From contig NC_092637.1 in assembly GCF_039555335.1 (NCBI RefSeq), positions 40,760,526 to 40,824,525 of the forward strand: DNA of 64,000 nt, written 5' to 3'. Of this stretch, positions 42,300 to 54,400 are shown piece after piece. Origin of the DNA: Amphiura filiformis. Taxonomy: Eukaryota > Echinodermata > Ophiuroidea > Amphilepidida > Amphiuridae. Under the pieces are notes generated by a model that saw only the letters and a program-made list of their open reading frames with translations, ran no database searches and was not told the DNA's origin. Within the stretch, counting starts at the first letter, position 1, and every line of letters starts with the position of its first letter. A program made the position numbers and the translations under genes.

Positions 42300-44245
42300 G
42301 TCCTGTGTTATATAGTAAATGTAATCCTAAAAACTACAGAGGTATTGCTGTCTCTGGTAAATATGCAAGTTATTTTGTCTTATTCTTCATAATAGATTGA
42401 CTGCCTTTTGTGACTCGAATGATATTATTCCTCGGGAGCAAATTGGCTTTCAAAAAGGATCACGTACACAAGATCATATTCTAGTTTAAAAAAATTTAAT
42501 TGATAAGTATATTTCTGCTTCAAAAAATCTCTATGTATGTTTTGTTGATTTTTCATCAGCATTCGATACTATTTGGCGCAATGGTCTAATTAACAAAACT
42601 TTTCCATACTGGTGTTGGTGGAAAGTTCATTAAGATTATTAGATTATTCATAACATGTATTCTTCAGTTTTGTTTACTGTCAAATGTTCTGGTAAAATTA
42701 CTGATAATTTCAAGTCATCAGTGGGTGTGAAACAGGGCTGTGTTTTAAGTCCCTTGTTTTTTAATATTTTTCTTAGTGATCTACCGTTAATCTTTAATGA
42801 TCTTTGTGATCCAGTTATGGTTAATAACTCATCCATAAATTGTTTGATGTATGCAGATGATTTGGTCATTATCTCAGATTCGGCCAAAGGTCTTCAAAAT
42901 GCTATTAATAACCTTCATGACTATTGCTTAAAATGGAAGCTCAGTGTTAATTATAACAAAACTAAAGTTATGACTTTTTTAATAAGCGAGGGCATTTACT
43001 TTCTAATCAAATTTTTTATTATGGTGGCTCAACTATTCAACTTTGTAACGAATATACATATTTAGGTATCATATTCACACCTTCTGGTTCATTTTCAAAT
43101 GCCATCAATTTTCTCAAAGAAAAAGCTTGTAAAGCTTTTTTCAAAATAAGGGAGAACTTATATAATAGCTCTGGTAAATGTAGTATTAAATTATTTCATA
43201 CACTTATTAAGCCAATATTGTGCTATGGTTGCGAAATTTGTGCTCCTTTTCTACTCAAAGGTCTCAAAGATGGTAATTTCATTGATGTTTGTGATAAATT
43301 AATTTCTGAAAATCTTCACATTAAAATTTGTAAGCTCATTTTAAGAGTACATCGTAAGGCTACAAATAATGCTGTAAGAGCCGAACTTGGTAGTTATCCA
43401 CTATTGATATTTATGCTTTCTTTGTCTTTAAAATATTGGTGGAAGTTAAATAATGACTGTATTCTTGGTTCTACATCTCTTGCTGTACAATCGTTAATTG
43501 ATAACAGAATGTTACTTATACTAATACATTTAGTTGGAGTAATGGCATCAAAAATATTTGTAATTTAATTGGTAATGATGAAATTTGGCACAAGCCTAAT
43601 ATTCTTCATAAAGCATCTATTATTACAGAGGCTAGTTCATGTATGCATTCTGCTTACAATAACGATTGGAATTCACGTGTAACCAATGTTCAATTAAAGT
43701 TAAGAACCTATTGTTTATTTAAAACATCCTTTGAATGTGAAAACTATGTTCACTTACTCAGTCGTAGTAAAAGATCTAACTTCTGTAAACTTCGTATAAG
43801 TGCCCACAATCTCATGATTGAAACGGGTCGCCATTCTACACCTCGTATTCCACCTGAAAATAGGATTTGTAATAATTGTACTAAATGTGATCTTGATGAA
43901 CCCGAGGATGAATATCATTTTATTATGAAATGTAGAGCCTATGATACTATTAGACAGGGTTTTTTGTCTGATATTAAGTCTATTTTGAATACCACAAACT
44001 TAAATAACTATGATATTTTTATTGCTATTTTGGGTGCTAAAGATAATGATATTTTACAAATTGTGTGTGTTTATATCAATGCAGCTTTTACCGTTCAGGT
44101 ATTACATGTTAATGTTTATACATATAGTAGTGTTTCTTGTTTTCATACTGTTCTTTGTATTTGTTTTCTGACTATACCTATAGTTGTGTGGTAATTGTCA
44201 ATAAAGACCGCATAGGTCATTGAATCTGAATCTGAATCTGAATAT
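42300..44245 (+). mobile_element. Broken non-LTR retrotransposon (reverse transcriptase)
   Basis: In order: NYRGIAVSG; the FCDSNDIIPREQIGFQKGSR segment; NLYVCFVDFSSAFDTIW; SVGVKQGCVLSPLFFNIFL; CLMYADDLVIISDS with the catalytic YADD; a KTKVM motif; a thumb-like region; and a C-terminal CNNCTKCDLDEPEDEYHFIM segment. Several frame changes and a stop separate these blocks, and no endonuclease or ORF1 precedes, so the copy is 5'-truncated and dead. The 3' end is followed by a (GAATCT)n-type tail at 44220-44242, as seen in CR1/L2/jockey-like groups. The clade is not resolved. Confidence 0.88.
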
Positions 44246-45224
44246 AGTAAAAAAAATGAAAATTAATGTTTCAAACATTTTACCAACACGTCTCATTTGA
44301 AGTGGTTCATCCTCTTGAACATTTTGACACCCTTTTTTTAAAAATGGAAATGGGTTAAAAAATGAGAGAGTGCGGGCAAAAACAATCACAAAGTAGGTGG
44401 GATTTAACCCCACCTTTTTTTCCACATTAACAATCATTCTTCTGAGCAAGTATTAGTCTTTTAAATGACCTTCTGTATTTTATCATAGACTCTGAACTTG
44501 GTTTAGATGTCTGGGAGTTCATTTAGACATTTTTTACTAGATTCAAATTTTTAATGGGGGTTTTAGATCAAATTTACGATACGAATCCCTTCTCCTAATC
44601 CTCCTCCTCCTAATCCTCAACCACCCTTGGCACCTTATGCCAAACGTCATAAGAAAACAATTAAATATTATTTTAAAACAGGATAGAAACATGAGTAATA
44701 GAATAAATTAGCCTCAATTTAAGACCTAATTGAATCTTCTAAGCCGGCTGCACATCAAAATGTAACAAAACCACCTTTTTGGGTGGATCCTATAATTCGG
44801 CCCAATTTTAGTTCACAGAGCCTCCACAAAAAATGTTGAAATTTCAGTTCGTCAGTTCTAATAGATCCCAAAGTTTGGCGCTCCGCGCTGACACGCCGGC
44901 CGGCACCCCTAACAAAATCGGGTTGAGTGCCCCCCCAGCTAAAAGGTGCTGACAAAATGATGAGATCTTCACTTCTTTCCTCACTCCAACTAGACTTGTT
45001 GTTTTCTGTTCTGAAGAAAATCTTTGATCCAGTCGAAGATCTTGAAAGAGATTCATTATGCTCTCAGTTTGGAGATGAATCGTTTATTGGGTCAACTGTG
45101 TCGAAGGCCTTTTAATTATTGCGTAGTCAAGATTATGACATCCACTCCAAATCCTTCATCTAAGCTTAGTTCTGCCTGAGACGAATATTCAGTGGTCATA
45201 CATAATGGTGTGGTGTTACAGGAG
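44246..45224. other. Intergenic DNA, no gene supported
   Basis: AT-rich to about 44740, then a more GC-balanced stretch. Short open frames on both strands near 44750-45110 overlap each other and show no recognisable domain. Confidence 0.35.
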
Positions 45225-45480
45225 GCTTCTACGATTAATGACATGGAAAGACCGGAGAACAAATCCCTGGATCCCCGACAAGATATTGGTACAAGTCTAA
45301 CCATTGCTAACCATCAGAAGCGGCACTACGGGCATAATGGAGAGAAAGCTATAGTACTTTGGCCATATTGTCAGGAAACATGGAGGTGTAGAAAAACAAA
45401 TTTTGCAAGGGACTATGGAAGGCAACTTGGCGAGGAAGAGGACGTCCACCAACATCTTGGACTAATGGCGTAGGCCTAAA
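45225..45480 (+). mobile_element. RTE/CR1-like retrotransposon C-terminal fragment
   Basis: WKDRRTNPWIPDKIL is followed, across a stop, by YFGHIVRKHGGVEKQILQG and, after a one-base shift, RGRGRPPTSWTNGV. This order (W-DR-TN, GH-R-EK-I-G, RGRGRP-W) is the usual C-terminus of many metazoan non-LTR polymerases. It is a short relic with no reverse transcriptase core nearby. Confidence 0.7.
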
Positions 45481-45622
45481 CTTGTGAAGACCATAGCAGC
45501 GCTACACAGCGCCACCTGACACACACAGAGAGAGTGATCTTCCACTTCTGAACCCGTGTTATTAATTTTATTCTTATAGCTTCTTATGAAAGTTGGTTGA
45601 TTAAAAATGGTTTTTCAATGAT

Positions 45623-46637
45623 TAGGGGAGAGCGGGGAGTGTTCGCCCTATATTTTTCTGATCAGCCTAGCGGTGTCAATTTTAAGGTTAGGGATGACCT
45701 GGTTAGCCCATGTGAAAGCCCTATGTCTTAGCTATATACAACCACAATCCCAGAACTATAGGCCTTACAATAGCAACAGGATAGAGCAAACAAAAAAGTT
45801 TTGCAAAGTGGCGAACTTGCCCCATATTGGGGCAGGTTCGCCCATATGGGGGGGTAAGTTCACCCTAATCACAAAAAAAAGGTTTAAACATTGCATAACA
45901 ATAACATATTAAATGCAAACATTTAGCAAGAGTATACAGGGCATTCATTCTCTTCTGGGGAGTCACTAAATTTGTTGCAGGGGGTCGGGTCAGGGTAAAA
46001 TGTAGGGGCTCAAAGTGAGCTTAAACGTTTCATGTTTACAACTTCGGGGAGATTATGGATTAGGACATAAACGGTGGTATGAGTAATACTGATACCACAT
46101 AACTTTAAAAAACATGCTTTTTAGTAGTTTTACCTTGTTTAATGGTATAATTATAAATATTTTGCATAATACGCCGATGGGGCATGTCCGCCCTCCAGTT
46201 TGGGGTAAGTCCGCCCGGGGAAGATATAGGGCGAACATGCCCCATCCTCAAAAGGGCGAACGTGCCCCTTGTGCTCATTTTTGTATTTTCTTCAGGGTAT
46301 GAAAAATACAAATCGAATAAGGAGTTTATAACTGCATTAAATCTTTGACAAATCCCATATGTTCCCAATACAGATTTCCATTAAAACCATCTGTATTTAT
46401 GTATCAATGATAATACAACATTATTAATGCAAGAAAAAATTGTGTTTTGGTGTAAGTTTTTTGTTCTGGCTGCAGTTCGATGAACACGTCCCTATATGTC
46501 GCGAAGCTAATATGAGAAGTTTATAATGACCTATGTCACCTAATTTTGCCATCACCAAATTCCCCGATAGCCGTAGTGCTGAGAAACAAGGGGTGGGCGA
46601 ACCTGCCCCTAGGGCGAACACTCCCCGCTCTCCCCTA
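45623..46637. mobile_element. 1-kb TIR element with reiterated GGGCGAAC-TGCCCC motif
   Basis: Left TAGGGGAGAGCGGGGAGTGT and right ACACTCCCCGCTCTCCCCTA are a perfect inverted pair over 28 bp. Inside, GGGCGAACNTGCCCC or close variants occur about nine times in both orientations, for example at 45809, 45829, 46229, 46254 and 46595. No credible transposase frame. TA/TTA flanks. Confidence 0.92.
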
Positions 46638-47274
46638 CCCTTTCTTGAAGATCGGTATCGGTGAAACCGCTCTTGCCAGTTTCCAGTTGTCTGGATAGGC
46701 CTACAGCATGATAGCATTCCTCGAGAGCTTTCTTAAAGATCAGAAACAGAGGGCCAGTCAGCTCATTCTTAATAGCACTATTTCCTTGAGGATATTATTA
46801 TGTTTTTCGTCTATATCTGGCGACCAATCTGCTTTCTCTGCTCCACTCTGAGCTCTTCCATGTCTGTTAAAGTTGGTGGTTCCCCATTCGGTTCATGAGT
46901 GAAGACACTCTCAGAGAATTGTTCGGGGGGGAGCAAACTGGAGGGGAAAAAGAAAAATATGGGGGGTGCAATCCTGGACCAATGGACCATAATATGGTTG
47001 CTTTAGTTATCTGAACACTCTGCATGTCGTGAACTTGATGGCAGTTTGACAAACCGGATAAAACGACACATGACACAAAAAAGTCCCATTCCTGCCACCA
47101 ACCTTCTTCACTTGATGGCTTGCCTCAAATTTTGCTATAACATTTTGTGTGATGATCATCTTGATTGTAGGCCTACTTTCATTTTTCAAATGATCTGTCA
47201 TCAAGACTGTCCCTGAATCTCAGAAAACAGCAAATGAAGACCTTGCACTATGTCCCGGCACTATGGTAACTGAG
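46638..47274. other. Intergenic DNA, nothing recognised
   Basis: No exon, TIR pair or RNA gene found. TAGGCCTA occurs at 46696 and 47168. Confidence 0.4.
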
Positions 47275-47877
47275 TACCGTAATATGGGGTAACTTCGGTC
47301 AGCGGGGTAACTTTGGTCGGTCAAATATATTTTTTTTAAATGGTCATATTTCCGTAGGCCTACAGCAATATTGTTTTTAGTCATATTTGGTCTCAATTTG
47401 TTAAGAAATACATTTGGAAGAAATAATAGTCGCTCATGCCCAATTTCCTTGAAATTTACGAAAATATCGGCATTTTTGACCAAAAATTAGCACTTTTTTA
47501 CATTTTTTTCAGAAAAAATAAAAATCGATATTTGTGAGCAAGGATGTGTGCTTGATTAATTTTGCAAGGGGTCAAATGTCACAAAAAACAAAAACTTGCC
47601 TTTATACAGCGAAGATCAATTTTTTTGATTTTTTTTCCTTCATGGAATGTAATACTCTGACCAAAGTTGCCCCAAATGCGGGGTAACTTTAGTCAGGCTA
47701 TTTTTAACCCCTATGGCACCCTTTCAAAATTATTTAAAAATCTTTTTCAACTTCAAGGTGTAGAAGGGAACCCTAATGTCATAATAAAAAGAGATAATTA
47801 GAAATATAATTGGTTTTGTTTGGAAGCAGTGGTTTAAAAACTCTGAAAAGTGCCCAAAGTTATCCCATTTTACGGTA
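47275..47877. mobile_element. TIR element TACCGTA with reiterated GGGGTAACTTTGGTC
   Basis: TACCGTAATATGGGGTAACT on the left and AGTTATCCCATTTTACGGTA on the right are inverted. GGGGTAACTT(T/C)(G/A)GTC or its inverse occurs about five times (47286, 47304, 47659, 47681 and near the right end). 603 bp, non-coding. Confidence 0.88.
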
Positions 47878-48494
47878 ATGAATTTGATCTTCCGAGGGAT
47901 GGGAGATCCCATTCCAGGTGATTCCATACTTAATGAATAACTTATCACTTTTAGCCACATAATTAGATGAAACGTGTCTCGGTACGGCCCACAAAGTATA
48001 AGAGGTGTGGACCTGATTATGTCAACCTATCAATTTTGTGCATGAAGATTCTGGGACTCCATCTAGAAGACACCCCAGAACACTCAAATGTTAATGGATT
48101 TATGTTGAAACCACTTTTATCAGATATCTTATGCCACTCATCTTTCTTAGTTGCTTCTTTATTAATTATGATATAGGCCCTATTATTATAATATTGCACA
48201 AGCACGTATAATTAATGGTGACGTCAGCAAGTTTTTTGGACCTTGGATGATCTTCAAGGACGCTCATCCCACCCTAAAACTCGAAGGACCGTTCGTTTTG
48301 AGTTTCACAAACGGGGGGGGGGGCAAAAGTTTTGGTTACTATAAAGGAGGGGGGTCAAAAAAGTTTGGAACAAGAAAATACTGAAAGAACAAGAGCATAA
48401 AAAATAATTAGTGGTATACCCTATTTGTGCAACGCTCCGCGGGCAATAATTATTTAAAGAATCGGAGGCGACACCTATCCTTAACCCTTTAGCC
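47878..48494. other. Intergenic DNA with a G-rich stretch
   Basis: A G-rich segment (AACGGGGGGG, GGAGGGGGGTCAAAAAAGTT) at 48310-48370 resembles another at 49630-49700, probably fragments of one repeat. No gene supported. Confidence 0.35.
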
Positions 48495-48870
48495 CAGAGG
48501 ATGATTTAAGCACTTCCCAGCAAGTCTTGCGGTTAGCACAGCTGTGTGAGTGAACATGACACCACTGCCCGCCCACTGCATACACACGTGCATGGTGAAA
48601 TTTGAATTTTGACAGATATATTTACAATAAAAACACCTTCAAAAGGTTGGTCGATTTCACATTTTATGTTATCTACAGAAGGTGTGAATTATCCTTCATG
48701 CATACATCACTTTAGATCTGAAATCGACCAAGTAATAATGACACACGGGCAATTCTAAAACAACATCTTTTGCACAGAGTTCAATGGGATTTGAAAAGTA
48801 AAGTGGCAGTTGAAACTCTAGTGATAACACTTTTACAGTGCATGATGGGGCTTCCTTAAATCATCCTCTG
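48495..48870. mobile_element. TIR element, 376 bp, perfect 9-bp TSD
   Basis: CAGAGGATGATTTAAG and CTTAAATCATCCTCTG are perfect 16-bp inverted ends. CCTTTAGCC flanks both sides (48486-48494 and 48871-48879). A 9-bp duplication is in the Mutator-like range, but the superfamily is uncertain. Non-coding. A hAT-like scrap CTAGCTACGCCACTTG follows at 48882. Confidence 0.9.
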
Positions 48871-48879
48871 CCTTTAGCC

Positions 48880-51134
48880 CTAGCTACGCCACTTGACAGG
48901 AAGTTGGGAAGAGTTAAATTGTTATGGATATGATGTAATGGTGTATGGTGTAAAAACGAAAAAGTTGAATGTCAGATCAAAGTCATCCGAGGTGAATTAA
49001 GTAATGCCAATCACAAATTGTTACAGGTCATTTGAGGTGGACTAAGTTTATATTTGGATTGTCAGAACACCTTCCCCAATCAGACACATTTCTCTTGTTT
49101 GGCTTGACTTTGCAAAGAGCGTCTAATTTCGGTCTTGCTAGATTTACTTCGCAACTGTTTTGCTTAAAAGTATGCCCAGCTTAGAAATAAAACCACAATT
49201 TGCTTGGATTTTATTTTATTATTGTTTTCTGATATGTTCGGGATAAAATGTTGTGCGTATATTCTTTGTTTAAAATACAAAATTAATGGACTTCTTTCTA
49301 TGCTAATATTACATTATTGTTTTAAAGAGAAAAAAAAAGTATCCAAACAGTTTGGCGCCCATTCCTTTTTTAAAGGAATTTTTATTTGTGTTACTTTTAT
49401 TTATTGGTTATGAATGAAACATGTATTTTCAAAAAATTAGAATGCATAAATTTAAATAAAACTTCATGCAAGTCACAGCATGTGAAAACACCTTCAACTT
49501 TCATAGTTTCATGTTTTTAGGAAACAAACCTATATTAAAAATGTGTAAACAAACATGTAGGCCTATAATTGTGACTGAGTTAGTTACTGCACAAATGGAG
49601 TAGGCCCCCACCCCAAGTTGTTTTTTACCCTCTTGGAAAGGAGGGGGTCAAAAAGTTTTTGTATGTCTAAAGAGGGGGGGGGGTCAAAATAATTTCGACT
49701 CCAAAAATTTCCAAGTGCCCAACCGTGTTTTTTGTTGTTGCGAATTTCCTTCATTTCTAAAATTAAACAATATTATTTATTTAATTTTTTTGCACTTTCG
49801 CTGGGACCACTAAAAGTGCCTTTAATTATGAACGATATACAATTCTGACCAATCGTGAAGCTGATTTTTTGTACGTCACGGGGGTGTGGCAGAGGTGTGT
49901 CTCCCATGTGCTCATCACGTCGATGTAAACAAACTGCACTGTGCATAAATTTACGCTTGCTGGTTTCCAAAATCATTCGCCAATAACGAGGAAAGAATGG
50001 GGCATCCAAAGCTAGCAGGGAATAAATTCAAGGTCACTTTCGTGTATGAACTGCGCCACACACTCTTGTGTGTGCTTTTATACTGTGCTGGTTTCATCTG
50101 GTTCCAAACGCGTGTGGGCATATAGCCACTTTCGATTTTAACCCCTAGCATGCATAGGTCAGCTGTGCTTGGCCTTGCTTAGACTCGCTGAGTCTCATGG
50201 ACGCCGTTCCTATACATGTCCATCAGACTCGTATTTCCCATTTTGGATGTCAATGGGAAATACACACTTAACGATTTGCGCCGGTTAGAAACTTGAAAAA
50301 AATCTTTAAAATTTCATCAATGTATATAAAAGTGGTACCAACCGTATTGTGCTTGCTAATTTAAGACTCGGTTGAAACAAAATTGAGGATCGAAAGCATT
50401 TTAGTGTCCAAAAAGGCAAAATTATCGTCAAAGTTCTGCCGAAATCGGCACCCTTGCGAAGGGTTCAGAATTCGAATCGGGAACGAAAATATCCGATCTT
50501 TGCGATCAAAAACACAAAATTACAACTTTAAACGTACTATTGGCAAAAGACATTATTACCAAACAATACAGAATAGAAAATTTGACATCATTTTCTCAAA
50601 ATATTGAAAAATTTGCTCACTAGACATCGAAAAAGTACGCAATCCAATTCCCGTCCAAACGCGTGGGAAACTGAAAGTGCGATAATCGTGACTAGCCTTG
50701 CTTGGGTCTGCTGAAAGTTTTGGATTGCTGCCATTTTCTGTGTCACACCTATGATCACCGAGAAAGAAACGTACCGGTACATCAGAAATTGATCGAAATT
50801 CAAGGGATCATTGGCAACGAATTTTGCAGCGAAGTCAACAGAGCCTCACGGAGAAAACATCGTCATCGCATTGGTTTGCACGAGTGAAGGGGAATAGGGG
50901 ACATTGGATTCGATTGGACTTGCACTCGACGAGTTTGAGTGCGCTCTCTGTCGATTTCCAGGGACCAACAATAACTTTCACATAGCGTTGATGTTGTTGA
51001 TTTATGCAATAGCAGTGCAGTCAATAGTCAGCGCGTGACCTTCAATTTATATGTTTGTCCATTGATTGTACACAGCCGTTCTTCCGGGAACATTGATTGT
51101 TGTGTCTGATATTTATACGCTCATTCACTGCACG
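48880..51134. other. Upstream region of the glutaminase gene
   Basis: From about 50150 the sequence becomes less AT-rich and contains CpG-bearing strings (GCGCGTGACC at 51030, CTCGACGAGTTTGAGTGCGC at 50926), consistent with a promoter or 5' UTR just before the ATG at 51135. No TATA box or transcription start could be fixed. The part before 50150 shows no gene. Confidence 0.35.
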
Positions 51135-51475
51135 ATGATTTCAGCAAATACGAAGCCTGTTTTGCGTGCAGCATGTTTGGGTTCATTAAAAACATACTTG
51201 AGAAACTTTGGAACGCAAACGCGTCGAGGAATTCCAGGTCGGTATGCTTTATCTGGGGCAGGTCAGAGCCCAAAACTTGGGCAGGTTCCCTCATGGATGA
51301 AATTTCCAAGATGGACGCCTGCTTCTCTGAATTCTCATAGAAGTCTTCATGTTTCAAGTGGATGTCTTCAGGACCAAGAACTTGGCCATGAAACTGATCA
51401 TGAATCAGATGATGATGTGATGGCAGGATCACATGATCAGACTTCACAGACTGTGATACATTATGGACGTGGAGG
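51135..51475 (+). CDS. GLS: Glutaminase coding exon 1 (mitochondrial leader)
   Basis: The ATG at 51135 is the first in this frame after a run of non-ATG codons; the donor GTAAGT follows 51475, leaving phase 2. The first 50 residues have many Arg/Lys and no Asp/Glu. The exon then becomes acidic and His-rich (ETDHESDDDVMAGSHDQTSQ), a poorly conserved linker as in other GLS N-termini. Confidence 0.75.
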
Positions 51476-54400
51476 GTAAGTTTTAAAATCTTCATCATGT
51501 TCATATCAGCATCATTTATTTCATGATTTTTAGGCAAACCTATTTATAAAACACATTTTGTTACCAGCCAAACACAGCAATTCATGTCCATCAAGATCAA
51601 AATCATCCTGCTTGTTTATCTTCCACCTGGCCTGGAATTGTTAATGTACGATCTTATATTAATATGAATTTGGTTAATTTTTTTCAAACCTGATTTTTTG
51701 GCATATTTGTAATGTTTATACATGTCACAACTTGCACCTAAATGGAATCAGCCAAATTTGTTGTGTTTGTAGGTAAACAGAGCAAAGTTCGACATAAAGT
51801 CATAATTCAAGAAATTATGACTTTATGTCCACCCATAGTCTATGGCATAGAACTGCATGTTAAACGGCCAAAATAACAAGCAGTGTTTCTTTCACGTTAC
51901 CTCGTTATTTCAGCTCAAAATGGACAGAAACCATTCCCGATCAATATTACTAGTAATATTTCAGCATTTTGAGTATAGGCCTATAATGACAAATTTAAAA
52001 TTTGAAGGAAATCGTACATAAAGCCTTTAAGGGGGGGGGGGTACTACACCCCTGGCCAATTTTGAGTCTATTGTTGCATTTTTCTCAAAAATTATAGCGC
52101 ATAGGTGACTTGTGTAAGATATTATACTAGGGGCAAGGACTACAACTACTGCTCTCAAAATTCAGCAACTCAGGGCAAGTAGTTATTGATTTATTGATCA
52201 AATATTGGATTTCCCTCCACAACGCACAACTGTTGTCTGTGCTGAAATAAAGTTTCCAGTGCAGTAGATGTAGTCCTTGCCCCTATAATATAGGCCTACA
52301 TATCTTAGGGGTGGTGCAATAATTATGTGTACCCCCCGGGGGGTGAATTATAGGGGGGGGGCAAAGATTTTTTGGCAGGCCAAAGGGGGGGGCATTTTTG
52401 GCAGGTCGAAAGGGGGGAGGGGGTCAAGCGATTTTGGCAGGTCGAAAGGGGGGCAAGCGATTTTTGGCACAGATATTTTGGGCACCGTGTCTATATTACG
52501 CCCTTAAAAGGTGTAGGAAAACATTAGGAGCACGTTAAAATATTTAAGTTCCTGCTCGCTACGCTCGCATTATATGATAAGACAATTTAAGGTTATAAAT
52601 TAGGGTTCCCCATATTAAATCTTAGTGTGTAAAGGGGGGGCAATGATTTTTTGGCACGTCCAAAGGGTGGGGGGCAAAGGTTTTTTGGCACATCGAAGGG
52701 GGGCAAAGATTTTTGGCACATCGAAGGGGGGGCAAGCAATTTTGGCAGACCACTTTGAGAATTCACCACCCTGGGGGTACACATAATTATTGCACAGCCC
52801 CTTACTTGTCACCAGTGCACTGTAATTTTTCAGAAAAATGCAAAAATAGGCACAAAATTGGCCAGGGGTGTAAAAGCAGTATCCAGAAGAAGAAGAAGAA
52901 AATGTTCAAATGATGGACGGCTTTCCTCCCAGCTATCGGGAGATTACGGGATGTTACGGGCCAGCTACTTGAAGTAAAGCATCGTCCCGGTACATTATTA
53001 TATTTTCATAAAGGCTTGTGAAAGTTGATTCCAAATTCCCTGTCGCCCGCCCGCTAGACTGCTTTGCATTCCTTTTTTCAACAATTCATACTGGTCATTC
53101 CATGCATAAAACACAACACATCCACATCCCCAGTGACTCGACTGCCTTGCCCATGGATAGATAAGCTGTACTAATGTTGGATCAGAACAGGATTGGTGAT
53201 TTTCCATGGTGAGAGGGATGATAAATGGTCTACTACAGTAGACTACCCACCCGCCTGCATCACCTTTTCAATTTGACCAAACTTTCATTATTTTCAGAAA
53301 AAAGTCAATTATCTGAAAACTAAGATGGAAATAATCAAAATTGAAACTCTCAAAATGTCTGACATCCCCTGCTGATCAGCAGTTTTTCTTAGTTTTAAAA
53401 ATAAAAGGTATTACCTCTATCATTTTTCTAGTGATTACAAAAATTGCAAATTTCATTTTATTTTAATATTTAAAAACAAATTCAAATCTTTGCTTTTAAA
53501 ATCTGTTGCAAAATGTCTGTAATGTTGATCTAAGCATTAATACCTGTTTGAGATGGTCTTTCATCAACAATATAGGTAAAAAGTTTTAACAAAATAAATG
53601 AAATTTTCCAAAATAATGAAATCATGACCTCATATTTCACTGCAAAAAAAAATGTGATGTGAAACTATCATTTCATTTCATATCTAGCCTAAAGCAGTAT
53701 GCAGACTTTTTATTCTACGTACAATACTGTGTGTAATAATGTATCTACGTTTAGCCGTTATTTAATCTATTGCCATTCTATTTCCACATTTTCCAGTAAT
53801 GTTTAAGTTCTATACTTCTAACGAATGTTTGATGACGTAAAATCAATACGGTATATATTTCTACCAGATAGTATACGTAACATATAATTATCGATTTTAC
53901 GTCATCAAACATTTGTTAGAACTTAAACATTACTGGAAATAGAATGGGACTAGATTTAAATAACGTATCTATATGTTACATACAATATTATACATCTAAT
54001 ACTCGGAGTCTGCATACTGCTTTTAAAAAGTTAACTTCGAGGACCGGGACTACATAGAAGAATTCCCCAAAAAGTCCTATTGAACTAGGTCTAGAAAGAA
54101 TAAGGATTTAATTTTAAGGGGGTACTACACCCCTGGCCAATTTTGTGCTTATTTTGGCAATTTTCACAAAAATTACAGCACATTGGTGACAAGTAAGATA
54201 TGTATATTATAGGGGCAAGGACTACAACTACTGTACTGAAAATTCAGCAACTCAGAGCAAGTAGTTATTGATTTATTGATCAAATATTGGTTTTCCCTCA
54301 TTTTTGACTGTAACTCCACAACTGTTGTCTGTGCTGAAATAAAATTTCCAGTGCAGTAGTTGTAGTCCTTGCCCCTATACATATCTTACTTGTCCCCAAT

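Noticed and set aside
52998..53207. A 69-codon minus-strand frame beginning MENHQSC
   Set aside because: The composition is plausible, but I recognise no family, and there are no convincing exon borders or neighbours. Left uncalled.
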